64,000 nucleotides of DNA from Nymphaea colorata (Eukaryota > Streptophyta > Magnoliopsida > Nymphaeales > Nymphaeaceae): positions 4,927,205 through 4,991,204 of the forward strand of contig NC_045138.2 in NCBI RefSeq assembly GCF_008831285.2. The letters are read 5' to 3'. Of the stretch, positions 36,600 through 48,447 are shown piece by piece; positions within the stretch are counted from its first letter, which is position 1; each line of letters starts with the position of its first letter. The notes below the pieces were generated by a model, which saw only the letters and a list, made by a program, of their open reading frames with translations, did no database searches and was not told where the DNA came from. The position numbers and the translations under genes are program-made.

Positions 36600-37740
36600 T
36601 AACTTTTGACACCATTTTCCTTGGTATAAGCATCGCTGAGTTTCTCTTTGTGTTTATAATTCAATTCTAATTGGCTAGAGTGGCTTCTAGAGTCTTTTGG
36701 ATTCTTCTACATTGTGCCATATATAAGTTAATTTGTAGAGCTAATTAAGGTCTTTTTACATACTTAATTTCCAATATTTGTTTACTCCTTTTTCTATAAG
36801 CAATGATCTTGTTATCATTGCAGTTATGCTGCTTGTGCTTTCTTTATCATAGCCTATTAAATGAAAAAAATCATATTTTCATCCTAAATCATTTGACTCG
36901 TGATCAGAACGTTCATTTGATTTGAGTGCTGCTGAAATGAAAATTAATGCACTTTGTCCACTAATTAAAAGCAAGTTAATCACCTTTCATGGATGGCAGC
37001 AGAGACACTTTCAGCTGGCCATGCATATGTCTTTAACTATTGAGTAAGCATGCATGAACGCAGACCGTCTTGGCAAGTTGGTAAGGCAGCTTAGGTTCCT
37101 TAATTTCACGGCCAGTTAATATTTCAAATTACGTAACATTATGAAGATGGCCGTTCCGCCTTCTCAACCTGTTGCAGTCTGCAGCCTTAAACGCAAACTT
37201 TACGTATTATTCTTCTTGCCACCTTAAACTTTCAAGGCTATTCTTACATTCTTCGTGAGGAGGTACCATTCAAATGCATATGCTGAATTTCATTGAGAGC
37301 ATCGTTCTTGAATAAAGTGGTAGTAAATATCCTCAAGGGGGTTGGCACAATGGGATCCAGTAGGGGCTGACAGGCAACCCGTCATTTAAACTCCCTGAAG
37401 TGCCAACTCATTGTGCTGCAAACGAGAGGTAACCAACATGCAAGTTGATCAAGCACAATGGAGGCCACACTTCTAGGCATCAAAGCACACCCTATACAGT
37501 AGTGGAGGACTTTTTCGGGTGAACAGGGTTCGGTCAAAGCTCCGCTCACCCGAAGAACATTGTTGTAAGTGAGATGGAAAGATCATACATAGATGGATGC
37601 ATGTGGATTGTAGACTATGTTCACTCGAAGAACATAATTATTTAATTCATTAAAATCAGCCTCAAATTGATAATTGAAAGGCCTCATTTTTTTCTCTATG
37701 TTCATCGGAAGAGCTACTGGTGTTAGCACTCAATCAGCTC
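36600..37740. other. Intergenic, nothing recognised
   Basis: No coding or repeat structure stands out between the copia remnant and the hAT-type MITE at 37752. Confidence 0.5.
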
Positions 37741-37751
37741 CTACCTAGACT

Positions 37752-38116
37752 TAGGTCTGGCACAAGTTGAGCAAGCTCGAGCTCGACTAGTTTATGAATG
37801 AGTCGAGCTTGACTTGAAATGTATGCTTGAAATATTAAACGAGTTAACATCAAGTTGTAAGAACTGGACTCAGCTTGACTACATAATGAATGTTGAATTA
37901 TAATGAGGTAATAGTTAAACAAATTGCTATTAAATGAGTTAAGCGAGTTAAAAGAAATAAGACATATTTAACCTAAAAGAGTTAGACAAGTTGAGTTCGA
38001 GCTTGACATTGTATCGTCAAGTCTAGATCGAGCTTGTTGTATTGAGCTTGACTCCAGTTCGAGTTGAGTTCGAGATCGAGTTAGCGTGAGCTCGACTCAG
38101 CTCTTGTGCAGCCCTA
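37752..38116. mobile_element. hAT-type MITE
   Basis: Starts TAGGTCTGGCACAAG and ends TTGTGCAGCCCTA; perfect 8-bp flanks CCTAGACT (37744-37751 and 38117-38124). Confidence 0.9.
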
Positions 38117-38246
38117 CCTAGACTCCTAGCCGCATCCGGATGGGCCCGCCTATTAAGATGTCCAGTCCAATTTCATTGGTTCTGGTACCAGGGACTCGAC
38201 CCAGCCTTGTCTCTATGAGTGACCGAAGATGCCGATGGTCATTAAA

Positions 38247-38409
38247 GGTTTCTTTGTTTAATAGAAACCACCAACAATGCCAAAGGTTTTTATGTTTGAG
38301 AAAGCCCTGATAGTCATTGGGGGTTTCTATGCTACGAAGACCCCTTGACATTTTGTAGGTGACAAAAACTTCGACAATCAGCGAGTGTTTCTTTATGTGA
38401 AAGAAACCC
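38247..38409. repeat. Short tandem array of 35-bp palindromic units
   Basis: Five units start near 38247, 38285, 38319, 38350 and 38385. Four carry a small hairpin of the form GGTTTCT...AGAAACC with an ATGT-like loop, for example GTTTCTTTATGTGAAAGAAAC; the fourth is TTTTGT/ACAAAA. Linkers contain a recurring GACAATCA/GATAGTCAT. It lies between two hAT-type MITEs. Confidence 0.6.
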
Positions 38410-38550
38410 TTGCTATCGCTTGGGGTTTTTTTTTTCAACCATTGGGCTGAACTTGGGCTTGGCTTGCATTGGTCCAACCAGAGACACTATCTAACCAGGC
38501 CTGTACCAGGTTTAGGCAGGCAGTTGAGCCCCTATTTGTTTGGTTTTATG

Positions 38551-38969
38551 TAGGGTTGCACACGAGGCAAGTTGAGCTCGAGTTGAAACAGCTCGAGCTT
38601 GACTCAACTCAGAAAACTTGAGCTTGAACTCAACTCCAACTTCAGTCAAGCTCGAGCTCAACCCAATAATACAATGCCAAGCGTGAACTCGACTCACTTA
38701 ACTCGTTTATGTTAAACATGTCTTACTTTTTTAACTTAATTTGTTTAGCTCGATTAACTCGTTTAGTAGATATTTGTTTAACTATTTTCTCATTATAATT
38801 CAACATTTATTATGTAGTCAAGCTGAGTCGAGTTTAAAACAGTCGAGTATTTACAACTTAAAGTCGGCTCGTTTAACATTTTGAGCACACATTGAGGTCG
38901 AGCTCGACTCATTTATAACGAGCAAGTTTGAGTCAAGCTCGAGCTGGTTTGACTCGTTGTTTAGCCCTA
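38551..38969. mobile_element. hAT-type MITE
   Basis: Starts TAGGGTTGCACACGAGG, ends TTGTTTAGCCCTA; flanks GTTTTATG and GCTTTATG. Same group as 37752-38116 in opposite orientation by its GAGCTCGA-rich interior. Confidence 0.85.
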
Positions 38970-39347
38970 GCTTTATGAACTAGGGTGACCTGACCCAACC
39001 TTAACTCTACCCTTTTTTTACAAAGGTACAATATTTTCATTAGTATGTCCTGAAAATGAAAATTTATTACTTTCCTGTACTACTTTGAACATGGGCCTTG
39101 CAATGCTGACTAATTTCCCAAGTCTTCTCTGGAAATTATGAAGGGATGGCTTTCTCTGCAAATTACTTAATTAAACTCATCTGGGACTGATTCTTCTTTT
39201 CCTTTCACTTATTCTCCTTCTTTTATGCCTTCTCGACAATCATTCTCTTCACTTTTAAAATTGGTAATCCAAAAGATGAGAAGAGAACAGGAAAACCAAT
39301 CGCATTACAGAACTGGTTTTCTTTTAAGTGTATATATCTGCTTTTGT

Positions 39348-39373
39348 TGTGTGTGTGCACACACACACACACG
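39348..39373. repeat. TG/CA palindromic dinucleotide run
   Basis: GTGTGTGTGC followed by ACACACACACACACAC, a self-complementary microsatellite within the MITE-rich 39-kb region. Confidence 0.85.
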
Positions 39374-39375
39374 AG

Positions 39376-39735
39376 AAATTGGGACAACAACAAGACCCTT
39401 TAATTTTTTGTTAAAAAGTAATTTTAAATAAAATATAAACATCCTACACATTTATAAAAACTATTTTGATATACAATATGCTTTGAATAAAGTTGTTTTT
39501 ATGAAAAATGTTGATTTTTATATTATCAAAATGTTGATGCTATGGGAGCCATTTATCTTTACTTATTATAAAAAATACTATTAAAACCCAAAAAATGATC
39601 TACTCAATATATATTTTGCATGCATCAACCTATCATTAATATCATAAGGTTAGATTAAAAAAAAAACGCTTTAAATATCATATTTAAAACGTCTAATTTT
39701 TGTCCCTAACCTATTGGTCTGGCTTCTACCAATCA
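39376..39735 (+). mobile_element. Long-TIR MITE, copy 7
   Basis: The left end GGGACAACAACAAGACCC is eroded; the right end TTTTTGTCCCTAACCTATTG is good. Interior shares TTATCAAAATGTTGATGCTATG with 480-440 (reverse). Confidence 0.65.
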
Positions 39736-40089
39736 CTCATTTCTAGGAATCACTCATATATTGTCGCCAACCTAAAATTTCTACATTTCTCCCACACTGG
39801 TCTAAATTTGCTGCCTGCATCACAACTGATTGCCAACATAATTATATGTTTTCATGTGTCTGCTCTGACAAATCAGATTGCATACAGAGCCTAAACTCAT
39901 CTGTGAGAGAGGTGAAACCTTTGAAGGTAAAGGAAAACTTTGGAAAAGGGTGTTCTCCAATTTAAAAGCAACGGCTGACTGAGATTTCATTTTTGCATAT
40001 GAATTTGGTCGCCATATGATAATCAGGGCGGCCTTAGGTTTGCTAGTAGTGAAACCTTTAGAACAGGAACTTCAACAACTGCAAATGGT

Positions 40090-40433
40090 ATTCGTTTCCT
40101 TACCGATTCGAGTGGGAATTACCTAATATTGCACCGTATAAATTGATTCATTCATCAAAAAAGATTGTTTCGAATCTTGATTAGAAATACCTGAGAAAGA
40201 AAAAGTAGATTGATTTTTGCCATTCATGGTGAAGCTCATAACCTCATCATGGCATACCTGCCAATTAGCAACACGCTGTTCAGCATTCGAGCAGAAAACG
40301 AAGGATTATGGATAGTTGCCGACTTTGACACCATTAGATTTAATAACATGCAGGAACAAAGAAATCATGGCTAACTTACAAGGTATCTGATATGATGATA
40401 CCTCGAACCATCTCTAAATCACTACCACCGGCA
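40090..40433 (-). other. 3' flank of RAV copy 2, conserved with copy 1
   Basis: This non-coding stretch aligns with about 4740-5052 downstream of RAV copy 1 in the same order (for example AAAGAAATCATGGCT at both, and a block containing GCACC.TA.A.A). It is noisy but continuous. It probably represents shared 3' UTR and downstream sequence from the gene duplication. No reading frame is conserved. Confidence 0.6.
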
Positions 40434-41315
40434 CTAAGATCTTGAATTTAAGTCGACGCCGAAGATCCTGACGAACTGACCTCGTTGTTGTGGCTCCAAC
40501 GCAGGCCCTTGTCGTCCACATCTCCGCTGCTGATAAATATCTTCTCCTTCCACATGCTTCCAACGTATGTAGTTCATCTCTTCAGGCCCTGCCGACCTCA
40601 AGAAGAAGACCACGTCCCCTGCCTTAAGCCCCTTCTCCTTCACGAACCCTCTCCAGCCCTTGGTCAACACGTAACTGCGGCTGCTGCTCCAGTAACTGTA
40701 CTTGATCCTCCACACTCGGCGACCTTCATCCTCAAACTTCAGAAGAATGCCGTCCTTCCAGCGCCGGGTGTCCAAGGGGAAGAACTGCTCGGCCAGGCGC
40801 CTGGGAATCACGAGCCTGTTGAGCTTGCCGACGTCGCTCGGCGTCAGCACCTTGTCGAAGAGCTCTTTCTTCTCTACCCGAACTTCGCGCCTCTTCCATG
40901 GCGAGGGAGATGAGCCGACAGATCGAGCTGACTCTTTGAAAAGGATCAGCTCGTGGTAGTAGGTATTCCGCCTGAGCATCTCCACGACCTCTTGCTGTGA
41001 GTGGGACTTGAGGAAGGAGAGCTGGTGCTGGTCCTCCCACACCACCCGGAAATTGGTGGCCGCTTCCTCGCTTCTGTACTTGAGCGCCGCCACGTCGTAG
41101 GCCGCCGCGGCCTCCGCCTCCGTGGGGAACGTCCCCAGCCACACGCGCTGATGGTTCTCGTAAATCTGAGCTCCCCATTTCCCGTTTGGCTGAGGAACCA
41201 CGCCCTTGAAACGGGAGGATGGAAGTTTGCGGCCGATGGTGGAGCTGGTTGACCTCCTGCCTCCCTGCCAGAGGCTGGGGATCTCTTCCTTCGACTGCTC
41301 TCTGTCTCTCTCCAT
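40434..41315 (-). CDS. RAV/TEM-type AP2-B3 transcription factor, copy 2
   Basis: A 293-aa intronless frame with the same architecture as the gene at 5053-5961: AP2 at about residues 35-89, B3 at about 152-257 ([20 protein letters not shown]), and the repression-like RIFGV motif at 283-287. I start at the ATG at 41313-41315 (MERDREQS); a TTG three codons upstream is in frame but not a credible start, and MERD matches copy 1. The region between start and AP2 carries an extra Ser/Thr-rich stretch (about residues 19-30) absent from copy 1, and the acidic C-terminal tail of copy 1 is lost. Only 73 bp upstream of the ATG a 67-bp pure TA run begins, so the 5' leader and core promoter differ completely from copy 1. 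Both B3 and AP2 are intact, so the gene is probably functional; expression is unknown. Confidence 0.95.
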   Translation of the reverse strand: MERDREQSKEEIPSLWQGGRRSTSSTIGRKLPSSRFKGVVPQPNGKWGAQIYENHQRVWLGTFPTEAEAAAAYDVAALKYRSEEAATNFRVVWEDQHQLSFLKSHSQQEVVEMLRRNTYYHELILFKESARSVGSSPSPWKRREVRVEKKELFDKVLTPSDVGKLNRLVIPRRLAEQFFPLDTRRWKDGILLKFEDEGRRVWRIKYSYWSSSRSYVLTKGWRGFVKEKGLKAGDVVFFLRSAGPEEMNYIRWKHVEGEDIYQQRRCGRQGPALEPQQRGQFVRIFGVDLNSRS

Positions 41316-41384
41316 GCAACCCAAGCACGATAACTGTTACACCACTATAACTCTGTGTTGAGGTCAGATACTCCGATAATTTTT

Positions 41385-41387
<3 letters not shown>

Positions 41388-41454
<67 letters not shown>
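41388..41454. repeat. 67-bp TA microsatellite in the RAV copy 2 promoter
   Basis: Pure run starting 73 bp upstream of the ATG at 41315. Confidence 0.95.
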
Positions 41455-41456
<2 letters not shown>

Positions 41457-43469
41457 TACAATTATCTAATTAGAGCCGTCTATTTGATGCATGAAAACAT
41501 GATCAAAAATTGTAAACTGATAGTAAATGACAAAAATGCTCATTATTTTTTTTTTTTTTCTTTTAACCATCTATCATAATAAATGAAAAGCTAGGGGCTA
41601 ATATATATATATATACATATCAAATGGTTCCTTTCGTATTTTGTATTGCTAAAACTATCATAAAAATTGCATTTATGACTGTCAATTGCTTATTCATAAA
41701 TTTTTAATCGCAAAATACATCTTGTGCAATGGTTTTTAGTAATGCAAAATAAACAAAAAAAAAAATCATTCAGCCATAGCCAAGTGACTCGGTTGGCCCC
41801 ATTATAAAGTGTTGCTATAAAGGCTGAAGTATTTTAAAAGATAAGCATAAATGTTTGGCCCGTGACTTCAATCAGGTGCATTGAAGTAGTGAAGGTTGCA
41901 TGCACTGTTATGCGTGTGCGCGGTAAAAAAAAAAGGATGCTTTTATCATTTAAAAATAAAACACGTCCTTTATAGTCATTTTACTTTTTTTACCCAACAT
42001 GAACGATAGGTATTTTGTCATTGTCATTGGACTTAAGAAAGAGATGATGTTGTATGAGGTCAAGTGCAGGGAATCGAGAGATGATCTTGCCCCCGAGGGA
42101 CCAAGTTTTGGGAAGGCGACAAGGTAAATTTCATTTTGTAACTTGCCAAATACACATATTTTTTTTTTCCAAGCTTTTACAGTGGTCAAATTTTTCACAT
42201 ATTTTAAAAGGTAAAATATTTTAACTATTTTACAGCAGTCAAAGCCCCCGACAACCGTGTACACGCAATAAGTATACACCCTTCAAAAAAAAAAAAAAAA
42301 GAGAGAGAGAGAAACGGTTGGGGCATTTTTTAAAAGAAAATTATCATGAGGGGTAGTTTTAGTTTTTTATTTTTTTATAATCTTATTTTTATCCATTTTC
42401 AAAGCTTTTTTTTTTTTTTTGCACTTTTTCACGGGTAGTTTAGTCATTCGACACCCCTATATATATATATATATATATATGCATACACAGGAATGTGCAT
42501 ATACCCAGCGTCGGCCAGCTCCCTCGGCTCAAGACGAATTCCTTGGATGCTACACTGTTCACTACACTGTTCACTATTGAACATGTGGAACATAATGTAC
42601 TGTAGCATTAACAACAGTCTCATAATGGACCCTAAGAGTGAAGGCATTCTGCTGTGGAAGTAAAACAAACCAATTCTTAAGTAGTGGGCCCCTTGGACAA
42701 GCTACCTGATGTTAAAAGTCCACGTCCTTAAAAGCCCAACGCATGAACAAGAAAAGAATACCGTACGAAATAAATTAGTTTATATATATATATATATATA
42801 TATAAAGGTCGTCTATCATCATGAATGAATATTTAAGAAAAAAAAAGGAAGACTATAGACTCTAATTCACATATTTTTCTCTTTGTTTTTTCTCAATTTT
42901 CATCTAATTCAAATAATATTTTGAATAAATGGTTTTCCTCATATGGTTGGATGGCTCTAGATAGTCAAAGTCATCATTCACATACTCATATATATATATA
43001 TTTTTTAAATTAATGCCCCTCAACCCAAAATTTCTAAACCGACAAACATGCTATAACTTTTTAAAACTGAAAAAGTGGTAAAGATAATATCAATATGGAT
43101 TAATGTGCTAGAAGTGTATTTAATTTTATTGAAAAGATATATTCAAAACTGTGCTTCCTTACTCTCGATGAGCAGCTGGCCTCATGCTGTCCATTTGAAC
43201 AACCATCTTCCTTTTTCACTTGAAAAGAAATCCAGCATTGGCATTAGGAGGCCAATGCCACCCCTTGCCAACAAAGAGGGAAGAAAGCAAAAAATGGGAG
43301 CTATTGGGCCTCCTCTTTGATGGGAGGATTCGACTCCCCCTCCCCTCCCCGTGCTTTAATTGTGTATATATATATATAGTAGTGACTTTATCTTTTTAGT
43401 GTCCAAGTGTTTCTTTTTTCAAATGAGATAATCAATATTGTTTAGTTTTGTGTGTGTATGTGTGTGTAC

Positions 43470-43510
<41 letters not shown>

Positions 43511-43620
43511 AAAGAAAATTTGAGTAGTGACTCTGTCTTGTTATTTAAAGAAGGACATCCATCCATGATGAGCATTTTCGTCATCTAGTATTACTTATAT
43601 ATTTTTCTCTTTGTTTTGAA

Positions 43621-44026
<406 letters not shown>

Positions 44027-44547
44027 TAAATTCTTATGACCATTCATTCATCGGTCCAACCATCGCTACCGAAGCATTAAATTGGACGAGTGTGACTAAA
44101 CACCTGTCTCATCCCTTCAGCCATTTTGATGACTTACAATATCCGATATCCATTTAAAAGTGATAATTTTCCGTTGTCACATTTCTGGGCAGTCTAAGCC
44201 AATTTTGCGAAACCACTAATATGTTGTAGCAGCGGCACTTTGTCGGCGTGCCAAAATCATGTGTTCACATCAACAACTTAACAAAGTCTCTCCCCTTTAC
44301 AATGTAAGGAAAACGGGAGGGCTGGTCCCTGCCCATGTTGTCAACGGGAAGGTTATTTAGGCAAATTGATGGGCCTTACCCAAGTTGTCCATGGAAGATA
44401 ATTATGGAAGTAACTATTTGTTCATATTTTCTCCATTTATGAATAATTGTGAGGCGTAGAACCCATTCAACAAGTTGTAGATACCGTCTTTGCGTGTAAT
44501 TCTGGGCCACATGCTGATTGGTAAATTGACATATTTAAACATTTATT

Positions 44548-44549
<2 letters not shown>

Positions 44550-44598
<49 letters not shown>

Positions 44599-44630
44599 AT
44601 GTATGTGTGTGTGTGTGCGCGTGCGCGCAC
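44550..44630. repeat. 81-bp alternating purine-pyrimidine tract
   Basis: An AT run passes without a break into GTGTATGTATGTGTG and then GCGCGTGCGCGCAC. Strict alternation favours Z-DNA or cruciform structure. Confidence 0.9.
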
Positions 44631-45079
44631 CTCACCAAATATGAGTATTTTTAAACAAATGCCGCTCCATCCAATTTTTCAAGCTTTGCCACTGCCAAGC
44701 CCCTTGTGCATGCATGCATACACAAACACACACACACACATAGAAAATATCATGCAAAAATGTTCTAACAAAACCTCAAAGTGATGTTGTGCTCAAAGAG
44801 GTTCGGAATGGCCGGTTAGACTAACATTTGGTAAACAGCCAGTCACTAGTTCAATTTTTATAGTTATCAACCCTATGCAAGCCAATGTAGCCTAGGATGC
44901 GGAGCCCTAACCTCCTTGTATATTGCTCTACCTTTCTTTTTAAAAATCTCCTTGATTTAGTCAATGCTATAGTTTAACTTATCTCCTCTTCCTTTTGTCT
45001 GAAGCTGGTTATATGCATAAGCATGTGCGCGATACAAAGGTGCACAAGCCTGTGTGTATGACACTACCCCCAGGAGCAG

Positions 45080-45245
45080 GAACAGAGCCAAGGTAGGGCC
45101 TGCTTAGGCCCAGGCACCACCTCTAAAAAAAATAAAATTTTATATCTAAATTTTAAAAATTTCACTTGTTCTATATAAAAATTTTGTCAAAATTTAGAAA
45201 CTTTAATTCAACCGCCTTCATGAAAAAATTTTGGCTTTACCCCTA
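45080..45245 (+). mobile_element. GGCGGAGCC-family MITE
   Basis: AGAGCCAAGGTAGGGCC to TTTTGGCTTTACCCCTACC with the family core AGAAACTTTAATTCAACC. Confidence 0.6.
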
Positions 45246-45696
45246 CCTAAAAGTGGGTTGGGGGCATCCTGAAAGTGGGTCAGAGGTCCACTTGTCGTTA
45301 GCCGAGTGCTCACCCCGATACATTTAACTATCTCTTTCCTTGCCTCCCTGCTATTCTGGTATCTTTTGTGCTTGCTAGCATCAGACAGAGTACTCAAGTT
45401 TCTCTTAGCACTGGTAGTTGAACCTTCAAGTAATGGACATGCAACTAATGCCCACATTTGGCTGGCCCATGGCTTAAGTTCCATCTACCACTCTCTCAAT
45501 GAGCTTCACGACAACCATTCAGACGCATTGAATTCAAAAATAAAGCGTGGATTTGAAAACCAAACAAGAGATGGAAGTTATTATCAATTATTTTTCTTTT
45601 TTTAGGCGTTCAATTCGTTAACATCAATTCTCAATTACGTTGTTGAAAGGAGAGGTGGTTATGTGCATTGGAGTGCATCCCTACAAGACATGTAAG

Positions 45697-45868
45697 GGGG
45701 AGTCAGAAATTTTTTATGAGGGGGTCGAATTAAAGTTTTTAAATTTTGACAAGGGTCGAAATATCATCTTTTTAAATTTTTATATAAGTCAAGTGAAATT
45801 TTTTAAAATGTACGTGTAAATTTTAAAAAAAAAATAGAGGTAGAATCAGGGTCCCTCCTTGGCTCTGC
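45697..45868 (-). mobile_element. GGCGGAGCC-family MITE, reverse orientation
   Basis: TAAGGGGGAGTCAGAAA to CCTTGGCTCTGCCTCTGAT; flanks AAGACATG and ATGACATG differ by one base. Confidence 0.7.
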
Positions 45869-46434
45869 CTCTGATGACATGTGTTTCCTTGACCCCACTC
45901 TTAGGGAGGTACCTCATTTTTGGCAAAACTAGCACTTAAGTTGGATCATGATCATTCTCTCACTAGGTCATGAGTCAGGACCCAAGCGAGTTAGCACCAA
46001 AACTTAGGTGATTCAGTTAAGAATCAGATGACTCGTTGGAACTGTGACTCAAATCAGAATCACCCAAGTTTGGTTCGAGCTGTTTTAAAGGATGAAAATT
46101 CATTTTGATTCCTAAGTTCTCAACCATCTTTTATTTATTTCTTTCCCTCATGAGAGTTTTTTTCAAGGACGTGAAAGAATGCTAGTCCAACCATTTATGA
46201 ACATATTTTCACCATCAATTTGTGAACATCCAGTAGCCCGATTGAGAGGAAGGGAGATCATAAATGAGCTCAATAGAGAGATCATAAATGAGCTCAATAG
46301 TTGCTCTAACATTCATGACTTCTTTTATAGTTAGAGTTATTGACAAATATCACCCAAGATCATGCAGCAGCAAAAAACACTATAACAATTTACAATCTGA
46401 CCCAGCCAAGCCATTGAGTCAATCGCTTACTAAG

Positions 46435-46690
46435 TCTGGGCAATGATCCTAAGTACCCCATGGATACCCAGTACCTGGCCCGATCAGGCTTGGGCCCTGA
46501 AAAACCGTTCGAGCCGGCCCGACAATATATCGGGCCGGCCTGGTAGGGATGACCGGATTAGTTTTTTTACTATTATTTTTATTTAATAATAATGTATATT
46601 ATTATTAAAAATATATTTTATATTCAAAAATTTTATTTTATATTAAAAAAAATTATTTTAATCGGGCTCAGTATCATGTTCGCGGATAAG
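46435..46690. mobile_element. Relative of the 30495 MITE
   Basis: GTCTGGGCAATG...GGCCCGACAATATATCGGGC, AT-rich core, then TTAATCGGGCTCAG. Ends are eroded. Confidence 0.55.
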
Positions 46691-47596
46691 TCTATCGCTG
46701 ACCCCATTAACGCAGTCGTGATCTCCATTTGATTACCCAGTTTGCCAACTATAGGTATGTGTCTACAACAGCATTTTAATTGGCATGTTTCTCCAAAAAC
46801 GGGGCTGATGGTACCAGTAGTATGATCCAAAAAGAAAAAAAATCAAAAAATCATTTCATTCCGAAAATATCATTTCTGCCGGCAATTATTGTCACATTGT
46901 TTTTAATATGGGCACTAAAAAAAAAGGAGCTGATGGCATCACTAGTATGTTCCAAAACGGGAAAAAAAAATCATTTCTGCCGGCACTGTGTTTCTGATGC
47001 TGTAAAACATTTACTGGCAATTGTTGAGTGGCCCCGTACTGTTTGTGGGAGAAGTTGTTCTCATTATTCCTGAACAGGAATTGGAATTGGATATTTCCAT
47101 CATTTTCCTTCTTTTTCTTTTCTTTTTTATTTTTTTACTTTTGCCCGTACAAAAGCAGTCCTCTTTCCAATCACGTGGCAATTTCCTTGAATTTGGGTCG
47201 AACCTGCAGCCGGGGTTTGAGGGCAGAGAATATGAGTGAGTTGCGTGTGCCTGGACGTAAGCATTAAAAAAATGTCTGTTTTTAGTCTTTTCACTTTTTC
47301 TTTTTTGTGAGTTGTTAAACCGTTTATGTGTATGAGCGTCTGCCTGAAGTTAGATAGTGTGAGATGCTTAAAAATTGTTCACAAAAAAACAACTGCGTTA
47401 TGATCAATAGTGATAGCTTTTGACAGGTCAATAATGCTTGTTCTTCTTTTTTTCCGCTGCAAATACATGGTATTCTTTGGCAATGGTTTATAGTATTTGC
47501 AGCAATAGATTTTTAGTTCTACGACATGATATATATATATATATATATATATCAGTAAGAGGCCAAATGCATGTGTGTTGATCAACAGTGATTGGG

Positions 47597-47785
47597 ATCA
47601 AGGGCAGAGCTAAAAAATTTTTGTCACGTGTGCTAAATTATAGTTTCAAATTTTAACATGAGTCAAAATAAAAATTTTCAAATTTTTTATATATATTAAA
47701 CTAAAGTTTTTTAAATTTACATATAAATTTTTAAAGCTTTTTTAAATCTAAGCTAAGCCCCTGCCAGCCTCCCCTTCCTTCCAGC
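47597..47785 (-). mobile_element. GGCGGAGCC-family MITE, second subfamily
   Basis: CAAGGGCAGAGCTAAAAAA; its CTAAATTATAGTTTCAAA block is the reverse complement of one in 26365-26553, so these two form a separate subfamily. Confidence 0.6.
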
Positions 47786-48063
47786 CCTGATTGGAATAGA
47801 CATCTACGGCTATCTGAATATACATTGTGTATATGAGTGTGTGCATGCCTACGTGTGTATATAACTGTGCATGGGAATTAGAGAGACGGGGGAGAGAGAT
47901 TATTCTTCAGAACACTTAAAAGGGGGGCAATGCCTTCAAGAAGAACCAATATTATTCTGGTACTTCAATACAACATGATTTTACTTGAGACCTTTTTTTT
48001 TAGTTTCCAACAAATGAGGAGAAATCCTTGAGCATTAAAAATATATGACCTCATATTCAAAAT

Positions 48064-48447
48064 TAGGGATGTTATCATGTCGGATTCCAACTGGATATAC
48101 TATTAATTATATCTGCTTTCAGATATTCATATACTTGGATTCGAATTTGCATTCGAATACGAATGAAGAAAAGTCATTTCAATCCGAATTAGAAATCTAA
48201 TTTTACATTTTGAATCTCATTTTTACATTCATATCTAAATCTGAATTTTGAACGAAACCCGACCGATTTTCAAGAGGTAAGAGCATTGGATATATAATAT
48301 TTATTTAAAACTAAATCTGATTTGAATTCATCTCCAATCGGATGTTCATGCACATTTGAATTTGAATCTGATCCAATTTCTCCATCGAATACTAACTTTT
48401 TTTTTTTTATATCTGATTTTTCCAAATCAGATATATTGACATCTCTA
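48064..48447. mobile_element. hAT-type MITE with perfect target duplication
   Basis: Starts TAGGGATGTTATC, ends TATTGACATCTCTA. Both flanks are TTCAAAAT (48056-48063 and 48448-48455). Intact ends and identical flanks suggest a younger insertion than its relatives at 9270 and 17148. Confidence 0.9.

Noticed and set aside
38247-38409. CRISPR-like array
   Set aside because: Units are diverged palindromes with no unique spacers, in a plant nuclear context; a transposon-subterminal origin fits better.
38118-38477. A 119-codon minus-strand frame over the palindrome array
   Set aside because: The repeated peptide motifs come from the DNA repeat units, and no homologue is recognised.
40434-41324. 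Start of RAV copy 2 three codons upstream at a TTG
   Set aside because: A nuclear plant gene is expected to start at ATG, and MERD aligns with the start of copy 1.
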